Numbered from the stretch's first letter, positions 25,688 through 40,289 are shown. The stretch: DNA of 64,000 nucleotides from Archilochus colubris (GCA_023079485.1 CM041097.1:13301561-13365560); one strand, 5' to 3'. Numbers and translations: made by a program. Notes: a model not told the origin generated them from the sequence alone.

Positions 25688-25772
25688 GTTTTTTGGTATT
25701 TTTGGGTGGGGTTTTTTGGTTTGGTTTTTGTGGGGTTTTTTGTTTATTTGTTTGTTTCTGTTTTGTTTTTTT
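25688..25772 (+). repeat. T/G-rich tract
   Basis: T/G tract containing GGGTGGGG and several GGTTTTTT units. It lies about 90 bases before an A/C-rich tract of opposite strand sense (25861-25915). Confidence 0.85.
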
Positions 25773-25860
25773 AAAAAAAAGTATGATACATTCTGCCTCA
25801 GAGTATTTGAATTACATTCTTCTGTGTAACTAAAAATCTACTCACAGTTAGCTTTGTGGC

Positions 25861-25915
25861 AGCAAAAAACCACAAAAGAAACCCCCCCAAGCCCCATCAT
25901 AACAACAAAAATAAA
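25861..25915 (+). repeat. A/C-rich tract
   Basis: Runs of A broken by C, including a C7 run and a CCCC. Roughly complementary in composition to the tract at 25688-25772, so the pair forms an imperfect inverted arrangement. Confidence 0.7.
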
Positions 25916-27754
25916 GAATCTAAAAGATCAGCTTTGATACTTCAGAAAGAACATTGACACACAGTCTACAATGCAAAAGAGTTCCAGGAACAGGGAACCC
26001 AAAAATTTCCATTTTGGTTTCCAACTAATTGTGTTTCTATTACACATCAGATGTCCAGACACAACTGCCACCACAAAAGTTATTAGGCTAGAAACTTCTA
26101 CAGAGGGACTAAATTCAGGGTGTCACTTTGAAACATGGGTTCTGACGTAAGTTAAGTCTTCCTGTCAACTTTTTCTCTAATAAGTCTCAAAACTCAATGC
26201 TCTGTTATATTTACAAAATAACAAACAGTGAGCTGACTACCAGTCTAACAAGTTCCCAGCCCCTGTATCCTAAGATTCCACACCAGTAACTGGGAGACAC
26301 TGACCTCTGCCAACTATCTTAGTTTGTTCTTCAGTTTTGACAGTTTTCCTGCAGAATTGCCTTTATCAAATAAATTCACAGATTATTAAATCTTACTGCT
26401 TAGATTCCAGTTAACTAGAGACCAAGTTTACAACAAACAAATATTTTGTAAATAGCCTAGCAAGATATTCTGCTCAATCTGTGTGAAAACAGATACCGTG
26501 AATATGTAGAATTCAGATGTAACTCCATCCATAGGTAGTCACAAGAACATAACTCATATGCATTACAAATCCTGAGCCATATAAGTGTTCTTTACTATTA
26601 CCAAAACAATCTCATTTCTATTACCCTGGGAAAGGCAGCTAAACAATTTTTACATGTACTGGTTAACAGCCTTCAGTACAAATATGTTAAAATGTTATAA
26701 ATTTCAATTAGATTTCCAGAGGAGTAATGTGGTATTTGGACTCTGACATTAAATCAATTCGAGCTTTACAGATACTCTTGACAACCCCACCCATAAAATC
26801 AATAGTAAAACCTTGTATTCCTTGGAAAGGACAATGATATCCATTGAAAACAGGAATTTAAATAAAATTGGAATTGTCTGTAGCAGATAGCTTTGGGATT
26901 ATTCTAGCACTTGAACAGTAGTTAACATGACTTTCTGAGTTATTCCTAACCTTATATTCCCAATCACAATACAGAGGTTCTTTTCAGATGTAACTGGCTA
27001 TTATGAATATTTTCTGTAGGATGTCATGTACATGGCTTATTTTTTTTCCCATTATCAAAGGAAAGTTAAACGGGTTGGAGATTATTTAAAAGTAAAATGT
27101 ACATTTTCTGTTAGCACTTCACAAATTTTAAACTGATGGTAGGATGCTAAATTATCCTTATGATATGGAGCAGCCGTGAAAATTATTATGTGAATATTGG
27201 TAGAAGTCAATATCCCTTGCACAGAACTAAACTTTTTACTGTTGTGCTATATAAAAGAAATTATTACTTTCTAAGATGCCTTCTGTTGTTGTCACCTCTC
27301 ATCCTCCAGTTTCTCATTATGCTGAACAACAATATTAAAGAAAAAATGCTTTTCTTCCAGAAAGATGCCATAAGCATCAGTCTAGGAACCAAGACCTGAC
27401 AGTGACAGAAGGAACTGGTGAGACACACTTTCACAACCACTGAAAATATTAAAGCTTGAAATGGTAAGCAAAATGAAAGCATCCTGAAGGATGCAGCTAC
27501 CACAAAACAATTCTGAATCTCCCAGAGAAGAGTGGAAGAATATAAATATTCATTGTGTTCAATAGAGAATAGCACATTGCATGCTCACTGCAAAATAGAG
27601 ACACTTTAGTATATGTTGAGTCCTCATAACAATGGGGTTTGCCAATTAAATCTGAGGGGTGTGATCATTTCTGTTGTGATATAGTGAATAACATGCTGAG
27701 AGACACTCAGATGAAAGGCTTTTGGATCACTGCAATATTCTGTTTCAGGCTTCT

Positions 27755-27779
27755 GGTTTGTTGTTGGTTTTTTTTTTTA
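27755..27779 (+). repeat. Short T/G-rich tract
   Basis: GGTTTGTTGTTGG followed by a T run. Same strand sense as the neighbouring T/G tracts. Confidence 0.7.
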
Positions 27780-29580
27780 TCCTGTGCAAATATGAGAATG
27801 AAATGTGGGAGACAAGCCTGGGGAGACTTAAAGGAAGGTTATTTTGAGGTTGTTTTTCTTTACTTAAGACAGCTAAATGCTAAACTAATACCAGCTATAT
27901 TTGCTTTTTTTTTTATAGCCTGTAAATTGCACCTAATTAATAGACCCTGATGAAGTAAGATATCTGCACTCCCTCAGATTTCAATTTAATTGAATTTTTC
28001 CCTGTTTCATCTCATGATTAAATCTCAGGACTATGCTGTGCATATCTAAAGAAACAAACTCCCTTGGTTTCTTTCACCAAGTAAATGCAAAGGACAGAGG
28101 ATGCCCACCCTGCCACTACTGTGATTTTTTTCATTGCAAGCAGCAAAAACCCCTCACTGTAACTCTGAGGCTGGAGAGGGGAAAGAGATTCCCTAAGGCA
28201 ACCTGACAGCACTCCCAGAAAGTAGCACCGAGGGGCTCACCCCAATCCCACAGGCTCCCTGCTAACAAACCTTATGGGGAGGTCAGAGGGTTCCCTACCT
28301 CAATCTTTTCAAATTCTGGTAGGTAAGCACTGAAGTGACAAAGCCAAGATTATTACCACTGTCACTGCTTACATTAACATAGCACCTAGAGCCAAATCAA
28401 GGGCCACAACCCTCAGGGTAAGCACAGTTCTAGCAGAATATAAAGCAATCTTGCTTGAAAATCTCATAACCCAGCAGAATTCAAGGAACCCTAACAGATA
28501 GGAGACACACAAACTTGCTGCCCAGCATCACTGCAGCAGTCTTTAGTTAAAAAATCCTCTCTCAAGAACCTGAAGCTATTACAGATCTGCTGTATATACC
28601 ATGAAAAGAGACTTTTGAAGGAGAAGAAACATCACTTTTGGAGAGTATTTTGGGAGCTCTTCTGCCTGAGGTCATGGAATGAGGTGCTGGAAGCACTGTT
28701 GGCAGTGGCATCTATTACTGTCTGCAGTCACTTCATTTCTGATCTGAGGGCCATATGTTTACAGTATGGTCATTATTACTGTTTAACTGTTAGGCACAGA
28801 TATTTTCAGAAATCTAGAGGGAAAACTCTTTCATGTGGGTCTCTATTTCAATAATGTTTCATAAGTCTTGTATAAACCCCATCCCTAATAGAAACCAGAG
28901 TTTGAACTCTCAGCAGCTTGCATAAGACATTGTCTGTAAATTCAATAGGACACACATGTATCCAACTAAAAAATGAAGCCCTAAAACACTACCAAAAGGT
29001 ATCAATGGAACAAGGTGGCTCTGCCTGGAAGAGAACCAAACCAAATATACCCAGCTAATACATTTAATTAACAACTTTTTGTCCATTAGTATCATGTCTT
29101 GTATTGAGTGACAACTATCCAAGAGTTTTCACTAAGCATGAAGTATCTAATTTCAGGTCATATTCTACAGTATATATTTACATTGACAGTCACCATTATT
29201 TCTATATGGCAGATATCATATATTCTTCATGCAGCAACATAAATTAGCTGTATGTTCATTTTTCTTGGTAGTCTCCTGAATTTCCTGAATCTCCATTTTT
29301 TTGCTAATCACTGAATTAAAACCTCTTCCAGCAGCCATCAGCTACCAGTGTATGTACAATTTTCTTTTACCTCAGCAAGCCTTGGATTTGGCCCAGGGAT
29401 TTTATTCCATTTATTTGCAAAGCTTTTGATAAGTTTGTGAATCCCTGAAGAAATGTTCATATTGCAGGAAGAGGAATTTCTTAAATGTGACAGAATTGAT
29501 AAATTTCTCAGGCACAGAAAGGTTTGGAGGATGTTATTGCTATAGTCTGAGCAGTTGCTTGGCATACAGGGTGACAGCAG

Positions 29581-29598
29581 AAAAAAAAAAAAAAAAAA
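29581..29598 (+). repeat. Poly(A) run, 18 bases
   Basis: Uninterrupted A18. No retroposon body or flanking duplication recognised. Confidence 0.85.
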
Positions 29599-30549
29599 CA
29601 GAGGGTTTCACAGAAATCTTTTTAAACAATTTATCCCCCACACATTTGAATGGCTGCACAATTACTGTCAGATTCTGTATTGATATGCAGTACAGGGACA
29701 AAGATGTGAATAAGTTAAGCAGCAGTGTCCTTCCAGACACTTACAGATCCATAAGCCTAACAATATATAATGCCATCACTTTGGAAGCCATACAATCAAG
29801 AAATCTAATTTTGCTTAGTTATCATTTGAACTTTGTTGCTGCAAAAAAATAAAATTCAGATTCAGATAGAAAAATAGGGCCACCAATTGGCTAAGACTTA
29901 GCTCTGGACTATTCCTGTCAAGAGTAATCTGGAAAGAAGCAGAAAAATAAAAACAAGTAAAGGGTAATGACAATTTTCATAAGCAAACTAGGAACAGCTG
30001 CTCCAAGGTCAGTAACTGGAAAAATTATGTAAATGATCCTGCATAAGCTGGGTAAAGTGTCACTGCTAAAACAAATCAGTCCAGATTTGAACCATTGTGT
30101 GGCTCTACATCAGTACCAATTAAGGCAGCAGATGATGTTTAAAGAGCCTGGACAAAGGATATTATTATGTTACGAGCTGTATTGATTTTTACAAGGCTTG
30201 TTTGATTGACTGACTGATACTATCAAGTAATTAGCTTTAATCTTGGGCTACAATAACCAGAAGAAATCCTGAATCAGTATATATTTGATCTTTGATAGTA
30301 TTTTACTGATAGGAAAGTGCTTAAATAAGGCAGAACACTCGTTTCCTTTGGAAAGCCAGGGTTACACAAACGCCCTGTGCACGTTGGCACACTCAGGAGG
30401 TGCCTGGGATGGAAACAGATTTTGGTCACTTAAATAGCAGTCAAATTGATAAGTGATTCCAGCACATGAATTCTTCATAACTGATTTAAAGTTTTGGCAT
30501 AGCCAATTTTTAAAAAGTGTATGTGTAAAATAGTATGCAAATCTAGAGG

Positions 30550-30654
30550 TGTTCTGTTGGTGTTGGGTTTTGTTTGGTTTTGAGGTTTTTTTCTTTGTTT
30601 TTTTGTTTGGTTTTTTGATTGGTTTTGAGGTTTTTTGGTTGGTTGGTTTTTTTT
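30550..30654 (+). repeat. Long T/G-rich tract
   Basis: About 105 bases of T/G with GGTTTTGAGG appearing twice and a TTGGTTGG end. Some tandem structure is visible, suggesting local slippage or duplication. Confidence 0.9.
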
Positions 30655-31899
30655 AAGATGCACTTTTCCTAAAAGACAGGTACAGGGGATAGAGATGGGA
30701 AAGATGCTCAGCCTGCTTGCCCTACTGACAAAGCCAAGGCATTACAAAAGTATTTACAATCTCCAAATTCATTATCTAAGAGAAAACTCAACTAATGGTA
30801 GTGTCAGGAACCTGGCCTTTTGAGTCCCTCCAGTGCATTTCTGATCCCAAATCCCTAGATGACTCTTCGATACTTTGAAAGGAAACTCCATGTGGCCAGA
30901 AGACCAGGTTACAGACATTTGGAATACCTCTCCTAGGACAACTAAGCAAGATCTTTTTGTTTCATCTTTACCAGCTCTAGCACTTTTACCTCTATTTCAA
31001 ATATTGCCTAATTTCAGATGTAGTCCATAAGGAACATTCCATATTTTGATCTTCAAGTTTCCCAGGACACTGGTTGGTTTCCACATACATACTTTCCTTC
31101 CCTCCATTTCCATATTTTCCTTTGCTCAGTGTGCTGGGCCCATTTGGCATCCTCAAACACCACCTCCCTCCCTTCACACATTTCCTCTCACCCCTCTGTC
31201 CTCCAGATCCTACATGATTCAGCTCCATACTCATGAAGGTCTCTACTTTCCCCCACTAATGATCCATTTTTTTTTAATGTAAAGACATAGCCCATTTGTC
31301 CATGGGCTTTTCCCCTCTTCCTCAGCAATGCTCCTCTGCTTAAAGCAATCTACTTAGACTCCTTTCCATCTCAACCAATAAACGACTGAGAAACCATGGG
31401 CAAAAAACCATCACTGAATTTGTTGCTCCAGCTTCTCCACCTCCTATCACCATGTCAGCTTTCTGTGTGATAAGTTGCACGTGGCGGCAGCCCTCTCAAC
31501 ACACTTGCTTGTAAAGCATCTGTCAAATCCTCAGTTGCATGCAAGTGATAAATAATACCATTGGAGATCACCAGAGCAGATGTGCTGTGATTTTTTCAAT
31601 AAGCAGCCTCACTGAATTAAAACCTAGCATACTGCAGAAGATACCTAATTGAATGAGAAACAGAGCACTATTTCTGCATTGTGCTAGTTACTAACTTACA
31701 GTATATCCAAGATGAAATATAATTTTCTTTCATTAGAATAACTTTATATTCATAGCATTTAAGCAGTTTGAAAATCAGAGGTAGTGTGAGCAAGTTACAG
31801 CTCAACTTATCTCTGTAGTGTTTTTAAATGTAAAATCTCCTTCTTGGTCACCTGTGTGGGTGGTGGTGAAACAAAGGAAGTTTTCATGTTAAATCTCTT

Positions 31900-31943
31900 T
31901 TTCCTTTTTTTTTTAAATTTATTTTATTTTTATTTTTATTGAT
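31900..31943 (+). repeat. T/A-rich low-complexity tract
   Basis: A T run followed by irregular ATTTT and ATTTTT units. Confidence 0.75.
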
Positions 31944-32810
31944 TTGCAGTTCTTTTCTCCCAGTACTAATTCTCAGTGTCCTTTTCTAGTGACACATTTT
32001 GTGCATTGATATTTATTGTGGTTTTGGCTGTATATATGTGTGTATGCCCCAAGGCTGCAGCTCTTATCAAGAGAGTGATTCAGTTTCTCAAAGCTGCAGG
32101 TCCTATTTTTTTCTGGTTCAACACATCCCGGCTCTGGAAGCTTCTGGGTTTCCCTGACTCCTTAGAATTTACAAACTACGACAAAGTTCTAGAATAAATA
32201 TAAATGTCTGCATATGCAACAGAAAAGTCAGAGCTGCTCTGACTAAATAATTCTGCCAGCTCTCGAGAAACCTGTATTAATTTAGATTAAAACAACATAA
32301 CCTGATGCATGCAGGTAGACATTTACAACCACTTTGGACTCCAGGACAAAGCTTCCACCCCAAGAGGAGAGCTGCTGAGAGCCAGGTCACCTTCAGAGCC
32401 AAGGATAAAACTTGGTTCAGCCTTACTCCAGCCAAGCTCATTCCCTCATACAATCAAATGGGAGATTTTCCATTCCTTTCAAAAATAACATTACAGACAA
32501 AACCTCACAGCAATCAGGTTTGGAAAACTTGACTCCATTTGAAAGGAACATTTTATTTCTTCTTTTTAAAAGGATTTTTTTTAACCTGCTGCTGTTTTCA
32601 GTCATTCTTAAGAAGATGATGAGGCATATTGAAAGAAAGTTTAAGAAAACCATAAAGTAGGCTCTTCCTTAATGTAACTGGTAAATGTCAAACTAGCTCT
32701 GCGTGGGAAAACACCATTGGTATTGGATATGGGGGAATGGGGAGGACAAGGCAAAACAGAAGGCATCACTGAAAATTGTCAAGCTGGTGAGAAAAATAGC
32801 AAATTCTTCC

Positions 32811-32878
32811 TTTTTGGTTTTGTTCATTTTGTTCTTGAGGGTTTTTGGTTGGTTGGTTGGTTTTGGTTTTTCTTTTGA
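32811..32878 (+). repeat. T/G-rich tract with (TTGG)n core
   Basis: Includes several tandem GGTT units around 32847-32866 inside a wider T/G tract. Confidence 0.85.
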
Positions 32879-33473
32879 GTTAAAAAGGACTTGAACTGGA
32901 TCAAGGCTTCCACCCCACGTGAACAGTGCATATTCAGAAATAGGTGCTCTGTATTCTCAGAGATTTCCTTCCCTTTCTCACTCACACTGTTTTCTTTGCT
33001 AAAGCAAGATAAAGCACCCACACAGCTTCCTACAATAACTCTCCTTCTCCTTCCGATGGGATAACAGTTAAGCTAATGGGATAACCTTAGGAAGCAGAAA
33101 TCCTACACTTAACCAAGCAGATTGCTCTGAAACAGAAATAATACCACATATTTCCCAGAACATCATAAGCCTCAATCCATAGTACCAAAAAACTACTGAA
33201 GACCTGATTCTCAAACCAGTTTTTAGTCTGAAAATAGAGGCTGCAGAGAAACCATGAAATTTAAGGACATGCTGATTTGGATTTTTTTATGGAAAATGCT
33301 CAGACAATAACATATTGTACAGAAAATAAATGGAAAAACACAAAACCTGAGATAATTTAATATAAAATTAAGCCACGAAAGACAAGGTTAAATTTGTGCA
33401 AAATGAATATATTACCTACTCAGCAGCACATGTTCATCCCATTTTGAGAATGATAGCCAAATTATTCCTTCTA

Positions 33474-33540
33474 GGAGTGAAATCCCATCCTCACTGAAAT
33501 CAATAGCTGTATTACCAGAGCTTCACTATCATCTCGGTCT
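33474..33540. repeat. Possible decayed amniote interspersed repeat
   Basis: The phrase GTGAAATCCCATCC, then CACTGAAATCAAT, recalls an old interspersed repeat frequent in turtle, crocodile and bird DNA, whose usual text is close to GTGAAATCCTGGCC, then CACTGAAGTCAATGG. Similarity fades after about 40 bases. This rests on my memory of the repeat, not on an alignment, and I cannot name its class with certainty. Confidence 0.35.
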
Positions 33541-36500
33541 TTATGACTGCCAGCTCTTTGGCCAATGAAACAAAATTTCAAAGAAAGAACACTATCTTCA
33601 AAGGATCTTTATTCACTCTAATATACAGGCATGTATACCAAGAAAATTTTTTACTATTATGACAGACCTGATGTTCATTTTCTGGTCATATAAACCAGCA
33701 GATGCCTTACTACAAAAAATGGAAAAGACAGGAAGGATAATGATAGCATAACAATGTTGTTTAGAAGGGGAAAATGTATTCAAGTGGGTTTGGGGAGTTT
33801 TCTTTTATCAGCTTTGCTGGAAAGAACAGCCAATATTTGATAATGTGTTTGTTATTTTTCATCATAAAATAACTAAGAAAAATTATAGATAAAATTGAAG
33901 ACTTTTAGATATGCTTTTAAATTCCAGCTGTTGGACTGACTCTGAATTTAGAAGCAGCTGTAACTCAGCACCTCTGCAGGAGTTCACCACTGCCTATGTC
34001 TGCCCCCCTGGAATGATTTATATGCAGGAGCAGAGACTGGAATGAGAAACAGCAGATGCTACAAAGACCATGCAAGTCACATGCTAAGGAATTGTGAAAG
34101 TGCAATTGTAAAGGCAGATATAGTGAATTACCAGCACATATTGCAGCTTCTTCAGCCCTGCCTGGGGTGGATGCTCCCATGGGGCAACTGCCCTGGTGTC
34201 CCCTGTGGGTTGCGCACCACTGCTCCTATGCTTTGTGTTCCTGTCTGAGCCACAATGACAGGTCTATCTAACCAGTCTGAAGCTAATCTAGGTCTTATGC
34301 AAGCTACACAAGTGACTACAATAGAGATGTATCTGGAGAAACTGCTTCTCTTAGGCCAGAAAACCACGAACTACCTTTGTGTTTTTCCTATTTCGGCTGC
34401 TATTGTCTCGTTCCTTCAGTCGGGTCAGTTACAAAGCTGAGCTCTGTAGCTGAATGTTACTCTGTGACATCTGTTTTAACAGTAGCTACCACACAAGTCA
34501 GCAACATTTCATCTTATCTTACAGAGTCTTGAAAAAGCACAAAACCTTCTGAACACAAGGGCAAACCAAAAGCCATTCATATTCTTACAGTCTGATGAAA
34601 TTCCAAAAGGGCTTCCCCACATCCCGTGTCTGCTTGGTTTCCATCTTCAGCAGGATCTGATGTAGATATTTTTATCATAGAAAATCTACCATCAATTTTC
34701 TTCTTTTCTTTATAAATAAAACTTACCATTAAATAGTACTTTAGATAATTAGAGTAGAAATGCCTTTATTTAAACAACGAGACATGCTCTGATAATTCAA
34801 ATAGCACTAAGAATCTAGTCAACATTAATAATACTGACAGCCAGCATCCTTTCAAGGCAGCAAAAAAAATAATGCTATCTCCTGAGTTTTAAGAACCACT
34901 TGCTTAGCAGGAAGGGACTTTATATATACACTGGTACACAGATGGTACTTAAGTTCTTATGAAAGAAAGAGACACAAATACTTTTCAGAAACATTCCGAA
35001 TGCAACTGGCAATTTTAATGTCTCTATTGCCAAGAGAACTGTGTGTATCTGAAGATTAATTATCAAAACACATGATTATCAGAACACAATTACACCTAGA
35101 GTTTACCATAATAAGGTCAAACTACTTCTTGAAGAATTTCACTACAGGCCAGAGGAGAATTTAGAATTGGAGTGCAATGCCCTGTGGCCCTGCACCTCCG
35201 CTGTGGGCAAAAGGAGCACAAAAAGGGACACTCCGAAGTGTTGCCAGCAGCACAAAGAGGAGGGTGATGACCCTCCTGAGCATTCCTCCAGGCCAGCCTC
35301 ACTTTTGCTCACCAGAAGCAAAAGAGGCCTCAGCAATGTGCAAAGAAGAGGTGAGACAGGCAGGGCTCTGCAGTCTGGGGCAGCAGAGGAGGTGAGGAGT
35401 ATATTGCCTCTGAACCAGCCAAGGACTGAGAAACGATGCAGCCTGTGAGAGCAGCATAAAAACATCTAAGCTGATGCAGCAGATTGATTCACATTTAACT
35501 ATATACACTAAAGGCTTAGATTTGCAGCTATTCACTATCCTTACCAAAATCAAAGTGGAGAGATATGTAAGACTGACTTCAGGGACCTGAACAGCAGGCC
35601 ATTACATTTTAACACTAAAGCTTCAGTTTCAGATATAAAAGGCAACCTATTCTCAACATGAAACCCGAACAGAGTATTTACATTTACTGTATGCACCTGT
35701 GCACTGGCAGAAATCAAATGTTTGTAATGTAAATGCTTCCATTCTCATCTCTGGATCATATCCAGGAGCAACTGAAGGTTGTGACTACCTGGGGACATTT
35801 GAATGGTCCCTGCTAAATTAACTCTCAGCTTCACCCCATGTTCTTACAGACAACTGCCTACAGCACAGTTGCAATCACTAGCCATTTCTGCAGTTTCATA
35901 GCTAAGTAAGATTCATGGAAACTGGCTCTGGAAAGAAAATGAAGTGTGCTTGCAGAGAGTCAGTAATCAGGCCAGCTGGTTCTGTCACTGCTGTGTGAGT
36001 TCCTCCTCTGGAACTGCTCCTTCTCACTGTTCAGAAATCCTAAATCTACACCTGCACAGGCACAGCACAGATAGGTACAGTGTGAGTGGAAAATGGTCAC
36101 TTACAGCACAAAGAAGATGTTACGTACTTTAACAACTTAAAATATCACTTTTCCAAGAAAAAAATTAACCTCATTCATTGCTGGCAAATGTAGTGAGCGT
36201 CCAGAGAGATTAAAATAATTTTGTGGATAATTTTTTTTTTTACCCTGAACTCTGGGTTTCTCTGCCAGCACATCTGAGAACTATGACTAGCTCAGCAAAA
36301 TGGCATTTTGCCTCCTCCCCTATCCAGCCTCAATACCATGTCAGATTTTGCAGTTACCTGGTAGACATCAGAATTTCAATAAGAGAGCAGAGCAATTGGA
36401 AACACCAAGACTTCAAAGAATCATCACAGATAAACGGAAAATTAAGCCAAATAAGTGCATGCTAGTAATTCTTAATGCTGGAAAAAAGTAAAGAATAAAA

Positions 36501-39500
36501 TAATCACAAGTAGCCACTGCACACTGGAACTTTTCAGATTTCTTCACACCCTTCTGCCAACTGACTGCTCATCCTGAGATGCAAAGCACTGAGAGTGAAA
36601 CATGCAGATTTTCAAATAAATAATGGAAATGTGATTGAGCCATGGTATAGTAAGGGGGAATAAAATAGAATCTGGGAACATACATATGCAATAAGGAATA
36701 TTAAAAAGTTTCTCAGGCACTGCAGTATGACAATGCACTCTGATGATTATCTTTATTAGATAGCACTGGATAAAGAGCCTATTCATTAAAAATTAATGGG
36801 ACAGTACTTCCATCCATACATTACACATATCCATAAAGTGGATGTGGACAGCTAAATGTTAAATCTGTTGGAAATAACTGCAAGTGAAGTAAGAGAGTAT
36901 TTCATCAAATAATAGGAATCGTGTAATAAGAAGGCCATACAACAAAATGAGGAGATAAAAAGATGAACTCATTGTATGAGCCTGTAAAATCAAAAGAGGA
37001 GATTAGATAAACTACAATAAACCAAAACTTTTCTCTGAAATGGAAAAATTATTCCCGGGAAGTGTACAACAGCAAATAAAAGAACCTTATTAAAGAATGA
37101 CACTGGAGAGTGGTGAATACAATGACAAATGGCAGAGAGATGTTTGATTGCAAAACAGCAGAGCTATTCATAAAAGAAAACAATTTTATTGTGCCTTTTG
37201 ATGAAAGCTCAACAATGTGGTGCATTAATATCACTGAGAAAGAAACGGGTATCAAAATAGGCAGATAAACATTTTTTATTCAATTACAAAATGAAAATTC
37301 CATTTATATCATGTTTTCTAATTAAACATTTTTTAGAGCAATTTAAAATATATGTTTCATTTTTCTAAAATTTCCTAAAGTTTCTGATTACCAAACGAAT
37401 GCCTGTGGCAACTTTCATGGTTTTGGATTAAAAGCGCTACTCAGAATACTCATATCTGCCACAATAATTACTTCTAAGGTTTGTAGAAAGTTTTGGTGTG
37501 GACTTCAACTATCAGAAATAAACAATATCCATACTATTTGATCTGTACAGTCCTTGAAAGACATGCTTTTAAGAATATTTACAATTCCACATACCTATAT
37601 AGCACGATACTGTCTGAAATGATTTTGCCACCACATAATTCCTTCACAGTGCACCAAGAATTAATGTTGCTTCATAGTGGTGATGAAGACGAAGAAACAG
37701 AACTCAAAAGAAAAAACCTTCAGCTCAAATACAGACGTATTTTCAGAAACACTTCTAAATCCTAATATTCCCAAGACTTATTCACAAGGCACAAAGTTAG
37801 CACACTCAAACAGCTCTATCTTTGCAAATCAAAATTACAACAGGGAAAATATAGAGAGGACCTCTCTGCTTACCTATGAAAATTAACATCCTGGTTTAGG
37901 AACACAACAAATACAGATCCATGTAATTTAAGAGCATGTACAAGAACTGAAGGAACTGCAAAAGTTGGCATAAGGCCAGATTTAAAATTTGACCAGGGTG
38001 GGTCACAGGAACACTGTTACTTATATTAAGAATGCCATTAGAAAATACACCTCAACCAGGCAAAGCTTCACTCATTTCTACTAAACTGAAACAAAATTCT
38101 GAACCTGCACCCCCTAAGAACTACCAGGCTGACAGTGACAGCAGAACAACTTCCCATGTCATCTACGGATGACAGGCACTGGCATTTCTGAGTCTCTGTG
38201 AATGTCTGTGCTTTGTATTTCCAGGACATTCCTGCTTTTTAATTATCAAGTTGCACTGCAGTTCAAGTCACCCTAAAATCTAATTGGTCCCCTTTAATGG
38301 AGCTTGACTCCCAGGATTGAGTCTCAGGCAGGGATCCCACCATTTTGCTGTTTGCAGACATCTTCCTAATAAACCTGTGTGCTGCACATCTGCTTTTTGA
38401 CTTATTTATTATCAGGGTTAGTCTGATACTTTGATATTTCAAATATAGTTCCCTCAGACAACTGACAACCTTTTCATTTTATCATCTTCTAGTGATGGTC
38501 CTTTAGAAGAAGCAAGACATAGAGAAAAACTAGTACAAAGACAACTTGAGAAGCAAGTTTCTGTTTGGGGTAGGAAAGACCCCTAACATTTATACCTCTG
38601 TAACATGTCCATTCCATGTCTCAAAGATCCTTATGGATTATAAATGTGGAAACTGCAAACAGAAAAGGAATTATTCACCACATTATTAAACATGACAAAA
38701 AGCCTCTGAATTGAAGCTTAAAACAGGCTATTTAAGATTCCAGCAATCCCTGGGACTTTGGCAACAAAAATGTTCAAAAGCCTTTTATAGTTGCTGTCAG
38801 ATTTATGTAAAGCATTTGAAATTCCTGTGAACTTATTTATATAACAACCTAAAACTTGAAGCCAACTTGAAAGTCTTTCTATTCTAATTATTCAGAACTG
38901 GAAGTGCTGCACAGAAGATACGCAATGTTCTTGATCATCTTCTAAAATGGTGGCTAGCAAACATTGACTTTGGGTGAACATTTTATGGAATGGCAGTTAT
39001 TGCTATGAGCTGCATCATTCCATATAAAAATCACTGGCTGAGAATGTTCCTGTTTTCTGCTCAGAAACAACAGGGGAGATCACCATATGCTACATTCAGT
39101 GACTGCTCACATTCTGCCCCACTCATCTAGTATAATTATTTCGGGGAAAATGCTGCATTATATAAAAATAAAATAGATGTTCCCATACTTTTTCAAAAAT
39201 ATAGCACTAGAATACCCTCTGGAGTCAAGTTTAGGACTGACTGCAAGACCTTATTGGGAACTGGGGCCCAGCTGACCTGGATGCAAGTCACTCACAAAAC
39301 CATTTGGTTTATAACCCTCATGAGCACTCTGCCATCACTCCAAGTCACTCCTTCAGTTCCAAAATAGAATGCAGCATCAGCTCTGAATGCATCTAGCAGC
39401 CCCCCCATCACATCCAGACCTTATTTTGGGGTTCACCATGGGATAGCAGAATGTGACCTAACTGGGCCTAAATGACAAAGTAAGAGCTGCTTTGTAGTAA

Positions 39501-40289
39501 AACACTCTCCACTGCAAGAAGTCTTTCAAGCTTTACCCTTGAAGATTATTTGAACATGTTTTCCCTTTCAAAAGCTCTCAATGCCATTTTCTTTCTTCCC
39601 AACTTCCAGTTTTCCTGTCCCTACCAATTTATTATGTCAATGAGGTCACTCAGGTCTCTCCTTTTTTATCTACCAACTTTAATCCTCCTTCACCCTATCC
39701 ATCAGTGCTTCCCAACTAGCCAGGCAGTGCATAGGTTCAAACGCAGACTTGTCAGACAGAATTTTAATTGGCTCAAATGTCTTTCTATAGATACAGTGTC
39801 ATTGTGTTTGCACCTACAGAAAACCAGGGCTCTAAGATGAAATAAATACAAACCCCTATTTATACTTTGTATAAATATTAGCAAATCACAAAAACAACAA
39901 AAGGGTATTTTTCTGCATTAGATGAGATGCAAATTATCTTTTACAACTATTGTGACACTGGGCAAACTGTTTTATCCCTACATCCCTAGAATCTCTCAAA
40001 GCACACATGATGGAACTTCCATGGGACTGCAGAAATCTTCTCTCATAAACAAGTAGTCCCTCATGATTTTTATTTCTTTTATTAATACACTACTAATTTT
40101 TTACTGGTTTATATTAAATATTCAAAACAAGGGAAAATTCTTATCTCTAATGTGAATGGGAGCAATAGTACAAGCCCACAATTCATTTATCAAATTTTTG
40201 CCATGCTAATCAAGAATCAGAATTGCAGTTGAAGTACACCTAAAAGAAATCCACATATAAAAGACTACAAGTAATAAGTATGCTAACCT
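33541..40289. other. Gene-free stretch
   Basis: No convincing gene. GC is locally higher at 34,150-34,440, where a 61-codon ATG frame has a fair Kozak context (GCCACAATGA), and at 35,160-35,450, with overlapping open frames on both strands. Neither has a recognisable domain. At 37,640-37,765 a plus frame ends with an acidic then basic cluster but lacks an acceptor. A short segment near 39,945-39,985 vaguely recalls an L2/MIR tail. Confidence 0.5.

Larger units (their letters stand above)
25916..30549. other. Gene-free stretch
   Basis: No supportable gene. It includes a TTGTTGG plus T-run tract at 27755-27779 and an A18 run at 29581-29598. The remaining sequence is AT-rich and unique. Short open frames near 27,160-27,950 and 28,615-28,854 show no domain. 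Confidence 0.6.
30655..33473. other. Gene-free stretch
   Basis: No supportable gene. It contains a pyrimidine-rich, C-rich patch (31,060-31,250), a T/A-rich tract (31900-31943) and a T/G tract (32811-32878). Confidence 0.6.
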
